Shown here piece by piece: positions 10,730 to 21,777 of a stretch of DNA of 64,000 bases. This stretch comes from Leptodontidium sp. MPI-SDFR-AT-0119 (Eukaryota > Ascomycota > Leotiomycetes > Helotiales > Leptodontidiaceae). Under the pieces are notes generated by a model that did not search any database, was not told the DNA's origin, and worked only from the letters and a program-made list of their open reading frames with translations. Location: NCBI GenBank assembly GCA_020726505.1, contig JAHLEZ010000001.1:1798001-1862000 (forward strand), read 5' to 3'. Position numbers and translations under genes: made by a program. How positions within the stretch are numbered: position 1 is the first letter of the stretch; every line of letters starts with the position of its first letter.

Positions 10730-12267
10730 ATGTCACCAAAGCTAACCCCCAGCATATTCAGATACGCTAAGTTCAATCTCAATGCTCTCATTAAGCATGC
10801 AGAGGAGCTTCGGAGCGCGCGATGTTCTTGTGATGTTTCACAGGAACCTATGGCTGGCAGTCATAACTGGGCCCTTGTTCTGACATTTGATGACAACGGG
10901 GAGGACTGGATTTTTCGTTCTCCTCGGTTGGACAGTGGATTTTCTGAGGAGACGATCGCCATGATGGTTGAAAGCGAGGTTATATCAATACGTGTTTTAA
11001 AGCAAAATTGTATCCCTGTTGTGGAGGTACAAAGCTACTGGTAAGCCGTCGATAATCAAAATATGCTGCTATGACACTAACATACTCACCAAGTGGTTCT
11101 GCAATGAATACTATTGAGGTACCCTACATGTTAACTACGAGGGCTCCTGGGTTCTCTATCAGTAGCAAATTTCTATGGAACCCTTATGCAGAGGGCATCA
11201 AGCTACCCCGCAATCCACTTCCTTGCCTTCCAACAGCAGCTAAGGAAAAGATTATGAGGCAGCTTGGATTTCTGATCGCAAGAATCTTAAAGTCACCTTT
11301 TAAGGAGATCGGATCGCTCTACGAAAGGGAGGGAAAAGTCCGTGTAGGGCAATGTCTTTCTCGAACCTTAACGTGGTGTCGGCGAGATCTCTGTAAGGAA
11401 ATCGCTAGAGGTCCATTCAACAGCGATAAAGATTACTACAACTCCGTGCTCTCAGCACTACGCTATCACGCTGAACAGCTACCTCTGAGTCACCACCTCT
11501 TTCTCGCTCCTATTCCTCAAGCAAAAGACTTTGAGACTGTTTCTAATTATAAGTCTGCCGTTCAACGATGGAATGATTTCGCCACTGTCGATTGCAAGAT
11601 TAATAGCAGCAAGAACCGACTGGACTACATCGCGATGGCCCACCTTATGCGCGATATTATATCATCAATTTCGATTCCTCAGCAAAAGTACTACCTGAAA
11701 CCTCCGGACCTCACTATGTCAAATATCTTCATTGACGACGCTTTCAACATTACTTGCATCATCGACTGGACATCCTGTTTTACTGTCCCTCTTCTGACGC
11801 TCTTGATCACCCCAAGCTTTCCTCATCCGAGAGACGACGTGGATGCGGACATGGCATCCATCTTTAAAGAGAGCGTCATCGCCCACTCTTCTCAAATGAA
11901 GGACGTTCTAGAACTTCCTTCATCTTGGGATCTTGCTCAAACGTCCCGGCTATTCATGCAACTGGCTGATCTCGATGGCTACGAAGACTACCATCATTTC
12001 ATTGAGTTGTATAAATCAGTCCATAGAGATCTTACAGGGGCTGATGTGCGGGGACTGTTTGATGCACTCCGTATTAACGATACTTTCGCTAACCAAGCTA
12101 TATCGCGAGTCATTGAAGATCTACCGGCAAGTGAGATCCAAGGAAAAGAAAAGGAGTATTTTGCTCACTCTCGACCTGGTGCTGAAGATTTGGCGAGGAA
12201 TATCTCAGATAGGGCAGGGAAGGAAGCAGGTTTTGTTGCAGATTGTAGTGTATGGAGCAGTGTTTAG
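10730..12267 (+). CDS. APH/choline-kinase-like phosphotransferase-fold protein
   Basis: Fungal aminoglycoside-phosphotransferase-like (kinase fold) protein of 494 aa; substrate unknown. Exons: 10730-11040 and 11094-12267; the 53-nt intron starts GTAAGC, has a CTAAC branch site and ends AAG. The N-lobe includes WALVLTFDDNGEDWIFRSPR, then a strand with VPYML at the hinge. The C-lobe catalytic loop reads PPDLTMSNIFIDD and the Mg-binding-type motif IIDW follows at the usual distance. The common His of HxD is replaced by Pro, while Asp and the downstream Asn remain, so catalysis may be altered. Such genes are often multicopy in filamentous fungi. No start-codon conflict was seen. Confidence 0.78.
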
Positions 12268-12562
12268 CTGGCTAGAACTGTCCGAAACCGATGTTAGCGC
12301 AGCATTTTACTATCTCGAAGAATAATCTTTTAATGACCTATTTCTCACGTCGCTTATACTTTGTTTTGTCCGGCCACGGGAATGCGATTTGGGCACGCAA
12401 TAAACAATATCCCTGCGGCTCCGTACACTAGAAATTATTTCAAACCCCCTGCAATTGCCCAATATAACTTTGGGGTTTGGTAGGACATTTGCTCTCCATT
12501 ACCTGGAAAATGCAGTTGCCTAGGTGCTCAAGCCTTACTTCCAAACAAAATAAGAAGGAAAT

Positions 12563-14370
12563 CTAGACTTTGGAACTATATGAACTATTCTCCCCGGCTT
12601 CTTTCCTATCCCCATAGATCTTGACAGCCAGAAAAACCAGGATAGTCACCAATATCACAGGCACGAGCGTGACGAAGCAGACCCATAGATTCAGACCAGA
12701 GCCATTAACCTGCTGGATATTCATCCCAAATATCCCAGTGACAAACGACAGAGGCACGTAGATGAGTGCCAGTAGCGTAAGCTGACTCCCTCGACGGGAC
12801 TGATTGATGCTCAACCGACTGTCTTGGACGCTGACAGAGCTCATGAAAAGTTGGAACGTCTCCATCAGGAAAGCTTCGAGTCTCGTACACTCCTCGAGGA
12901 GCCGGTTCCAGTTATCCGCCTGGATCCGTGACGAGTAAGGTCTTCTTGGATGTTCCGAGAAGAACCTCGCGACTGATGGTGGGATGTACATCTTCGTCTC
13001 AACCAGCCCTCTTCTGATGTGGGCCAGATCTTCTCGTCTGTCATGCAGTTCGAGGTTGATCTCCAATTTGGGATTTCGGATCTCCTTGAAACTGATTCGT
13101 TTGATTTGTTGGTCGAGATATCGCAGGTTATATTCCCACAAACTGCTTGCTAATAGGTATATCATAGGATCGCAGGGAAGGACATTTTGACTGTCGTCGA
13201 CAACGTAACGACCTTTAGTCAACTCTCTCTCGTCGAATATAAAACCGAAGTGCCAGCCATGCTGACAGAACATCTTGAGATTCTCAAAGAGGCAGTAGTC
13301 GTTCTCTGAGACTTGATAAAGCCGGGGTACCTCAACCCCTCCTCTATTGACCGAATTCATGAATCTCAAAGTCGGCGGTGATCGTGTTCGTTTGTCAAGA
13401 ATAGTAGAGGGGAGTTTAAGCGGTGCATCGATCAGAAACAAATCTAGATTAAACAGATACTTAGCTGAGATGTGACACTTTTTGAGGGGGATTACTTAGA
13501 CATCCACTTGTTGGGACGGCAGTAAGAAATACGGGTATTTGATTGAAGTGGCCATTTCTCGTCTTTGAAGCAGTGACGATATATGAAATTGGGAGAAGAG
13601 TCCAATTTCTCGAAATCCGAAGACTTGAGATTTGGGATCACGTTGTGATATTCGAAAACGCCGCTCAAATGCCCAGAAATGCCATCCAGTATCGATGGGG
13701 CACTAATAGAAGAGTCTTCGTCCGGCTCATTACGATCTTCATACGATGTGTAGTCTGGCGCGGACGAATCCCACTTCCTGGACCACAGCCTATCCCGTTC
13801 TGGATTTGTGGCATGGGCAACGAAGAACATCGGGTCGATTCCCCATGCAGTACCGATGGCTTCAACATACTCTGTACTTATATTCTCGATGATGCAAATA
13901 CTCAGCTCCTGGGACTCTGTCAAGCCTGCTGATTGTGCAACAAGGTCTTGGGGAGAAGTGATCCGGTAGTCTTTACGAGTGTCTGTGTAGGCTACCCTAG
14001 TCTGGCTTGACCCTTTAGACACTAGAGACCATTTGATGTCAGGTCGGTCCTTCAAGAGAATATTGAGCTGAGAAATGTAGGTGCCATGAACTTCGTCGAT
14101 TGAGACGTCAGGAGCCGGCTCTGATTTGGGGGCCAATCCCAGGCTCATGGTCATTGGCGAAATGCGATTACCACAATGGGATAGGACGGTGATGTTGCGA
14201 TAGCCAGCCTTACACTTGAGAGATGAGATAAGGTTCCAACAATGACAATTGACATCTGGGTGGGGAGCAACATGTATCGAAAGTTGTGAGGCTGAGTGCG
14301 GCTGAGCCGTGCTGACTAAAAGACACAGCAAAAAACCAGCAGAAGCAGCGCGCTTACAAGGAGAGGCCAT
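12563..14370 (-). CDS. CorA-like Mg2+ transporter-type membrane protein
   Basis: Fungal CorA-like protein. The C-terminal part has two hydrophobic spans with the signature YVPLSFVTGIFGMN, the GMN motif of CorA channels. A helical cytosolic domain precedes it, and the N-terminal half carries conserved-looking segments such as GTAWGIDPMFFVAH and HLSGVFEYHNVIP. Two frames must be joined. The pair that keeps frame is GT at 13517 and AG ending at 13444 (exons 14370-13518 and 13443-12563, 577 aa), but the donor GTCCCA is weak. The alternative is a one-base frameshift near 13490. The N-terminus is uncertain: residues 1-27 look like a signal peptide, which is unusual for CorA, and an upstream in-frame start exists at 14397. 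Ion transport is inferred from the family. Confidence 0.72.
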
Positions 14371-15321
14371 TGGTAAGTATTTCCCAAGAAGACACACCTT
14401 AGTAAAAGCAACATTTCAGTGCTGAACTTCTGGAAGTTCACTTTAGTTGCCACCAGAGCCTCATCTAGCTACAACTAGATATCCGCTAACCAGCACTCTA
14501 CCAATCCATAACTTAACGCTGTCAAAGTTGTCTGTAGCAGCATGTTCGCATCGAATTCGAAGCGATAGAGCCTATCTACTGTATGAACACTCCACCAGGA
14601 CTTGGAGCGGGAGCCGACCTGCAGATATCACCCGTTCTTTGCAACAAACTCGTTTAAACACCCCCCGCTTTATGGTAATGTAAACAAATCCAATCCCCAC
14701 TGAATTAATCCATGGATATTACGTACGAGCAAGTACAATTGGACCAGACACTGTGCGATAAGCTAAGTGGTATACATGCTTGTCAATCATGATACTTTAC
14801 CTGGGGGGTATTTGCCCATAAGAGTAACAAAGACCACTCACCCAGTCAAGGCAGAAGAGTCACAAATCACGGAAAAATGCAAGAATGCATTCATTCCTCT
14901 CTACTACTACTCTCTTCTCGTCTTCACAACACAGCAAGAATATCTCTCGATATCCGCTATCACCAATGCCTACCTATGCAAGCGTATCCATATTGCCATG
15001 TAATCCTGCATTCGCTCCTTCGTCCCGCAGGATTTGGCCTTTCCCCACTGATGACAGTACACGATACAATGCTTCCAATCCCATTGAGCAATCACCAATT
15101 TTTTGATAACACATCCGCGTCTCATTCCAAGACAAGCGGGCTTCAACCCTCCTTCCCTCCCTTAACCATAACGCCACCCTGAATGCACCATGCCCAAAAA
15201 CATGCATACAAGCATGCACATTTAGCAAATGTAAACGCAAAGAATCGTCAGTAGAAAAGAAGCTAAAGTACAAACAGCCGCAGAAATGTTCATCTATTTC
15301 GTGAACCGAGCAGACAGGCGT
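14371..15321. other. Intergenic
   Basis: No supported gene in about 950 bp. Contains copy 2 of the dispersed repeat and pyrimidine-rich stretches near the Pta1 3' end. Confidence 0.45.
14800..14892 (+). repeat. Diverged dispersed repeat, copy 2
   Basis: Partner of 10541-10642, about 65-70% alike by eye with small gaps. Not associated with a recognisable gene here. Confidence 0.35.
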
Positions 15322-17908
15322 TCAGGTCGCAATAAGCGTATCGCCATTCGTGGACTTCTTCTCTTCTGCATCGACGGCTTGGAGACGGTCCGAAAGACCT
15401 GGTCGCCATTTCGTGAAGAGTTTTACGACCATTGGCCGGGCGTCCTCATCTACTTCATGTTAGTCTACGGTTCCAAGAATATGAGAAGTGAAGTGAGTAC
15501 TTACAAGTATCCCAAACATCCTCCACAGCGTTCAGAACCAATTCTCTCACTGGCGGTCGATAGGCAACCAAGAACAGCAGGCTCTGCAACGCCATATTGA
15601 CAGTCGCAGGATCCCTGCAAAGGCCCTTCACACGATCCAGAATATCCATGTTCAAGCCGGGGATCTCGCCTAGGAATTTTATGACCAGACCTCTGTCTTG
15701 ACCATCCAGGTATGGCACCATGCCATCCAGGACTTTGAGAACCCATTCTTCGTAATGCATGAGGGCGGTTGCAGATGCTTTCATCTGGATTTTGTCGTTG
15801 TACCATTCTTCGCAGAGCCACGTGAGGGCGGTATCGAGACGTTTCCGAAAGTCTTCTAGGATATATGCGCAGAGGTATTCCCGGATTTTAGTGGCGAGAG
15901 ATACTGAGATCGGGCCCGCTTTCTCTGACTTGATTGCATCCAACCCCTCTTGCAGTCCCGGCGCACGAGTTGCCAACCGGCTGAGGATGGTGACCCATGC
16001 ATCGCGATCATATGCACTAGCTGCGAGTCTATTGATGCCCGCCTTGGACTTTTTCCCTCTCTCGTCTAGAGACTTCATTACATCGAACATTTTTACGATG
16101 GTTACTTGGCCTACTTGACTAGCTTGTTCAAGAGTCAAGGGTGGAGGTGCAGGAAGCGTGAACCGTCCAAGAGCCACGCTGGGAGCCGTGACTTCTGTAT
16201 CTTCTGGAGGTGCACTGTCGAGCTTGTTCAGTATCTGTTCCGTATCTTCCGCTGCGTAGAAGTCTGGCTCGTAGTCATCATCGTCTTCTTCTACGTCTAA
16301 GGGAGAAGTCGCTGGATTAAGAACGGTGGGTGAAGCAGCCTCAAGAGCCTTGTATCTTTGACGGACGCCCTGAGGATTTTAGAATAGTCATAGTATTGAT
16401 GAAGGTCAAACTTACGTCAACTGCTTGATTGAGCGTCTCTGCATCAATCTTCTGCATGATAGTAACACAAATCTTGAGGACCAAGTCATCCGACAGCTGG
16501 GAAACATCGAAAGTCTTCAAAGCCTCATCCGTGGTAACTGTGAAGAGTTCCGCAATAGTATGTGGGCCAGGTGTCAGGGGCGGTACATGAAATCTCGGTA
16601 CGGCTTTTGGTATAGGAGCTCCCAACTTCTGTCTCTTTGCAGCATCCAGCCCATCTGTAGGTTCTGGGAGCCCCCGTTTGCGTGTTGATTCGTCAAATAT
16701 GTCGGCTCTTGATCTCATCATTCGCTCGATGTATTGATGCATCTTTCCGGCCAGGGGATGTTGCTGATCACTATAGACTGTCAGCACTTCCTTGGCAATA
16801 GGATTGGGGCGGACATACCGCTTGAGCACATGGAGAAGCAAGGATCTAGTGGTTTTTTCCATGGACTTGACCATGACACGGAGTTTGGGGGTCATAGGGG
16901 AGTTGGCTTGCTTCAGAGGGTTGAAATTCAGGATGACAGTCAAGATCTTATTGGAGATATGGGGGCGGGCACGAATTAGAGTGGAAAGGGAATTCAAAGT
17001 TGCATCAACGAGGACAGCATCGCTGATCATGTCAGTTAGTGGAGGCGGGATTTCGAAAGAGTACTTACCTGCTATTCTCGTGGAAGACTGATAACATTCT
17101 GTCCAATAGCCCAGAGGCTTCCGCTTCAAGGTTCTTCGGGGGTATCAAAGGGTGATTTTGTGGTACCATAGATAGAGAGACTTCCATGGGATCGCCGCGC
17201 TGTGGGAAGTAAGTTTCTGTCTAGACTTCAAAGATACAACCCAGACCATTCTTACCCTTGGATCAGCAGCTGGGCCTGTGGTCTGAACCAGTACTACTCT
17301 CTGGGCGAATTTAATGCAGCATATCCGTACTCCAGGAGCAGCACTATCCCATATCCGTAATATTCTCGATTTTATAGCAAGCATTCGTTCCCAAGTTGCG
17401 GTGTCATAAGAGTTGTTGATACTGTTCACGCATGCATGTTAGATCCCATTCCAGTACTCCGTTGGCACAACCAATTCTCGTCGAGAAGGCTCATATATCA
17501 AACAGTAATTCATGGAGTTCGCGCAGATGGGGCATAATCTTCATGATGCATGCATATGATGGGGAGGGACGCTACGTACATCCATCTAAACACCAAGGGG
17601 TATATGCTCGCAGCAGTTTGCACAACGCTCTTCACCACAGCCGCATCCTCCTGTGGGTTCTCAATCATAGTCTTCAAAGTCTCCAACACGATCAGACTCA
17701 TCGTTTCCTTCTGCTGCGGCGCAACAGCAGGGCTTGCAAACGTCTCTGCCAGGAATTCGGAAACCCATCTTCGCAGCTCAACCCTTGCGCCAGGAGCGCC
17801 TATAGGGAGAATTCCCTGTACGACTTGTGGGTAGTGGACGGCATCAGTCAGGACGAGTTTGCGCGCATTCTCGAGTTGATTTATCTGGTCGTCGACGGGG
17901 GACTCCAT
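15322..17908 (-). CDS. PTA1: Pta1/symplekin, mRNA 3'-end processing scaffold
   Basis: Scaffold subunit of the cleavage and polyadenylation factor, acting in the nucleus in pre-mRNA 3'-end formation. Seven exons, 5' to 3': 17908-17580, 17421-17256, 17199-17069, 17022-16819, 16770-16416, 16369-15505, 15449-15322; all phases agree, giving 725 aa. Conserved-looking blocks include VVQGILPIGAPGARVELRRWVSE near the N-terminus, KRDQQHPLAGKMHQYIERM mid-protein, and VWDTYEDARPMVVKLFTKWRP restored by the last splice. Introns are 46-56 nt except the first (157 nt). The protein is mostly alpha-helical, as expected for HEAT-like repeats, with an acidic Asp/Glu linker in exon 6. It is head-to-head with the COA3-like gene, 394 bp apart. 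Confidence 0.9.
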
Positions 17909-18302
17909 GGTGTCTTCGAGATGCTTCGATAGCTGGGACGGAGCTCTACGAGGGGTTCCTGGACCTGCATGTGAGGAATGATGAAACTAAGTAATTTCGA
18001 TTTCTTGCTGCGGAAAAGGTTCATTCGAGGTCGCTATGGTCGGGCTGCTCTCCCTCGGGGAGTTGGTTGTGGTGAAGTTGTGTTGGAGTTGTGTTGAAGA
18101 AAGGGAGTTGATTCAGAGCTCTTTCTTTGACTTGGGCTTGTACACGAGACGCGCCTGCATCCTTGAAGCTGTAGGGAAAATAAGGTTGCGCTAGTGTCTT
18201 GGCCTGAGGCATCCATACAGCTTCATTCAATTGATCCATCAACGACTCCAAAAGTCGTTCAAGATTCAAGGAGAGTTGCTATATCTTCACCCACATTTCA
18301 AA
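17909..18302. promoter_or_regulatory. Divergent promoter, PTA1-COA3
   Basis: 394 bp between the start codons of two head-to-head genes, so the promoter must be shared. No TATA box is evident. Confidence 0.5.
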
Positions 18303-18665
18303 ATGCCAGTGTAAGTCTTGTTGGTTCAGTTGCCGGTCATGTCAGCTCACTAATATGCGCCTACAGGCTACCGCGATCCTCGTACTACGACAAGCACTAC
18401 AAGCAATCCGCGGCCCTCATCCGAGCTCGAAGGCCGTATCTGATCAAGAATGCGCTGACCGGTCTGGCCTTGTTTGGATTCTGCGGCTTTGTTTGTCAGT
18501 AAAATCGATGTAATGTTGCTGGATATTAAGACTGATTGCTGTTCGACAGATTCTTTCACAATTCGAGCGGTTTCCCAAGACGACTTCGAGGATGTCAAGG
18601 TCCCAGAAGCTCCAGTACAATCACCCCAAGCTGGAGCAAGTACGGTAGCGGCCGTGGCGAAGTAA
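18303..18665 (+). CDS. COA3: Cytochrome c oxidase assembly factor 3 (Coa3)
   Basis: Small mitochondrial inner-membrane protein of 83 aa that regulates Cox1 synthesis and complex IV assembly. Exons: 18303-18310 (8 nt), 18367-18494, 18550-18665. The first exon encodes only MP plus two bases. The second donor is GTCAGT. The spliced protein has the family-type start MPVLPRSSYYDKHYKQSAAL, a single membrane span (about ALTGLALFGFCGFVYSF), and the downstream DDFEDVKVPEAP motif in the intermembrane part. The Ala/Gln-rich C-terminus is variable. It is too fragmented to be seen as one open frame, but the match to Coa3 is good and the neighbouring housekeeping genes fit. Confidence 0.88.
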
Positions 18666-18998
18666 ATGGCAGGCAGAGGAGGAATCAGCACGGAAGATTA
18701 TGAGCAAGTCATGTACGATAAATTTGGCGCAGTGTAAACTCCACATCACGAATATGCATGGATGGCGTTCGGTCACAACGGGCCTTTGATATCAGAGTTT
18801 ACCATCGATTGTAGCTCTACATTATAAATACAGACGCCAGGGAATAAATGTCTGCGCCAAGAACCTCATGAACTGTCTGTCTATACAAGACAAGACCAAG
18901 CCCCCATCCATCCATCCAGAACTCCCAATCCGTGTGTAAATGCCCGACTCGAAAACGCCGCCCACCCTATGTGCCCCGTCATAATCGTATAAACTGGT
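18666..18998. other. Convergent 3' flanks
   Basis: 3' UTR region between COA3 and the Sds3-family gene; nothing else seen. Confidence 0.5.
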
Positions 18999-21297
18999 TC
19001 AAAAGCGACTCATCATCGCAGTTGCTTGCTCTCGCCTTACTTCGTGAGGAAAATCTCGAGGTATCTCCGACAACCCTACAGGAGGAGACTGTTGATTTAC
19101 ATTGCTCTTGGGAGGGTCTGGAGTCTGGGATTGGCCATGCTGTTGGTCTGGCAATGCTGGTGGATGACGGTTCTGTTGAGGTGATAATGATGTTTGCCGG
19201 CTGCCCAACGGCGATGGGGCTATGGTGTGAGTGTGAGTGGAGTTTGCAAAAGGATTGTGTGGAGAGATGCGACCTCCAGAAAGGCCGTTAGAGTGGTGTA
19301 GTAAAGATGGTGAATTCGAAAATGTACCAGAGATGGGTAGTGCTGGGCCGTGTTGATGTGAATTTCGTCGAGGCTGGCCCTGTACCTGAGAGAATGGGCT
19401 GGCCGTTCTTGGAGTTTGCTGGGCCGAGGTCTGCCTTTGTAGCAAATTTGCGTGGGAAGGATGATAAGGATTCGCCCACGGGGTTTCTTTCATGAATTGC
19501 TCTTCCGCCGGTTTGAACCGTGACGACGAACTCACGTTACGGAGAGCGGCCAGTTCTTGCAGATTGATGGCTGGCTGGGCCTGTTGGACTTGTCTTGTTC
19601 GCTAAATGCCAGTGAGTCAGCATCTCTTCAACAAGGCAGCTTTTTATTTTATTTTTAGCTTTAGCTTACCCCCATCTTCTCGAAATCATCTTCCAATTCT
19701 GCCGCAGTGGCAGACGCCATTGGTGGAGCTGCGGGGAACCCAACATACTTGGCCACGCCTGAGAGAATAGACACTTCGCTGTTGTATGCCATTTGGTTCA
19801 AGATCTGTTGTGATTTCCGTGTTGGGAATTTCAATGCGTAATCTGGAACACTACCGGCATGATTTCTCCTGTCGTGTTGTATTTCGTACCATTTCTGGCC
19901 AAGCTGCTCAAGCTTCTTTTCTCGAATTTCGCGAACTTCTTGTTGATATTGAACCAGAATTTGACTCCTCTTCGCCACAGACTGAGTCTTGAGATTCTCT
20001 AACTCGAACTCACGCAATTTATCCGCGATTCGGATTCGTTCGTCCCTTCGAGCAGTGATGCTTCGCATCATTGAAAGGTACCCAGGGTGTGTAGGATTGT
20101 CTTGTCGAAGCATCTCTTCTTCCCGATTCAACTGCGCCAACCGGTCATCGTGCAGCCTTAAAGTATAATTAGCGATGCCACAAAAATAGAGCTCGATGTT
20201 CCTTACTTGTCTCTCAAAGTAGCGAATTGTCGCTCTATCGTGGCCAATTGATCCAATGCGATCCTCTTTTTCTCAACTAACTCAGTCAGTGGAATTCAAG
20301 GTGTGGTATTTTTGTATGAAGCAACTCACGCTCTTCCTCATTCCTCATAGCAGCCTCTGCCTCGTCGTCGCCCTCAGCATCTGCCTCTTCGTCGCCATTT
20401 CTGACCTCATGATCACCATTAACAGTAATGTCGCCGTCTGGATCTTCATGTCCCCCAATACCGTTCTCAACAGCTTTCTTCTTCTTTCGCCCTCGTTTTT
20501 TGGGCGATATTGGTATATCCGGCACTTCGGTGTTGTCCTCCTCAGCTGCGACAGCCTCTTCAACTTCTTCGGGAGCCTCTTCCTCTTGCGCTGCCCCTCC
20601 TTCATCACCAGAAACATTGCCGCTGATTGGATTCGACAGTTCTCCTTCCTCGTCGGGGTCGGCATCGTCTTCAATCGCATAGTCGTCCCCAGGCGTCATG
20701 ACAGAGCCAGTGCGCTTGCGCAAAGGTTCGTCTAGATCGTCGTCCACTGCACCCCCCCGCCATTATGGATCGTTTGCGCTTCCTTGTATCTGCGTCTGCG
20801 ACCGACAACAAATTCTTACCCTCGCCAGAAGAGTCTCCTAATGAGGTGGCCGCAGTCGTTGGTTCAGCTTCAGGTTCCCCATGCTCTGAACTTTTCGGTG
20901 ACTCGGGGTCGTTTAGGGAGATATCATCGGAGGACAATGGGTCGTCGTCGTCGTCTTCGTCTTCCATATCAACGGGGTTTATTTGTTTGTGTAGCTTGCT
21001 TGGGCTATGTTCGTAGATTTGACTGTTGCCGTGAGAGCTCAAGACGAGGTCCTGTTGCTGTCGAAATTTGTTAGGAGACTCTTCGAGCCGCTCTGTCTCT
21101 GCCTCGGAGTCGTTCTCGTCATCAGAGATCATGCTAAGTTCGTCGGACCCCTCCGCGTCCTCATCTTGATCGCCATCTTTGTCCTCAATCTCGCTCAAGC
21201 TACTAGAGCCGTCCCCGTCGATCTCAACGTCGCTCAACTCAGTAAGGGAGCCCTCCTCGCGGGCCACCTGCAGTATGGCATCCACTGCTTGCTCCAT
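18999..21297 (-). CDS. Sds3/Dep1-family histone deacetylase complex subunit
   Basis: Predicted subunit of an Rpd3L-type histone deacetylase complex, in the nucleus. Exons, 5' to 3': 21297-20820, 20746-20330, 20276-20207, 20156-19670, 19601-18999; 684 aa. The N-terminus (MEQAVDAILQVAREEGSLTELSDVE) precedes long Glu/Asp/Ser-rich stretches and a basic KKRGRKKKK nuclear-localisation-like patch. A coiled region (EKKRIALDQLATIERQFATL...) and the Sds3-type core follow, with conserved-looking MAYNSEVSILSGVAKYVGFPA. The tail is Gln/Pro/Ser-rich. A seemingly frameshifting G7 tract at about 20752-20758 lies inside an intron, so the gene is intact. Dep1 is more likely than Sds3 itself because of length and the acidic N-terminus. 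An upstream in-frame ATG lies at 21336. Confidence 0.83.
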
Positions 21298-21777
21298 CTC
21301 AATGCTAATCACGCACTTAATAATATCCGTACCCAATCTTGCTTGTATCTGCGGTGGTCCTCACATAACCTCGTGTCGGGATGTGCGATGGGGGTAAAGT
21401 CGTGATGTTAATGTGCGCGAAGGCCGCTATTCGGGGTAAATGAAGTTGTCAAAGGTTTGCCTTCGATTGTGAATATTGCTGAAGGCGTGAGGGAGCTGCC
21501 GCTGAGTTTCGCGGTCGAGGGTAGGTGGGAGTGAATGGAGGGAGCGTTGTGTTCAGGTTGTGGGAGAGGAGAGAGAGAGAGAGCTGGGGTTCTATCTTCA
21601 GACGCAGAGCAGAGGCAGAGGCACGCATTCGCGGGTGATCAAATCCTGGTCCACGCTACGCCCACCCGAATTAGAGCCGAGCCTAGCTCCAAATATTTGG
21701 ACAGACCCAGAAAATATTAGAGGGCGATTTTCGCAAACTCCTACATTTTGTACCTAGGTACTTCAAACAATTTCAAA
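21298..21777. promoter_or_regulatory. Divergent promoter, Sds3/Dep1-like gene and NOP12
   Basis: 480 bp between two head-to-head start codons. Contains a GA-repeat (GAGAGAGAGAGAG at 21568-21581) and GC-rich parts. No TATA box seen. Confidence 0.5.

Noticed and set aside
20745..20765. Apparent frameshift at a G7 tract in the Sds3/Dep1-like gene
   Set aside because: The tract lies inside a GTAAGA...TGCAG intron (20747-20819); splicing restores frame.
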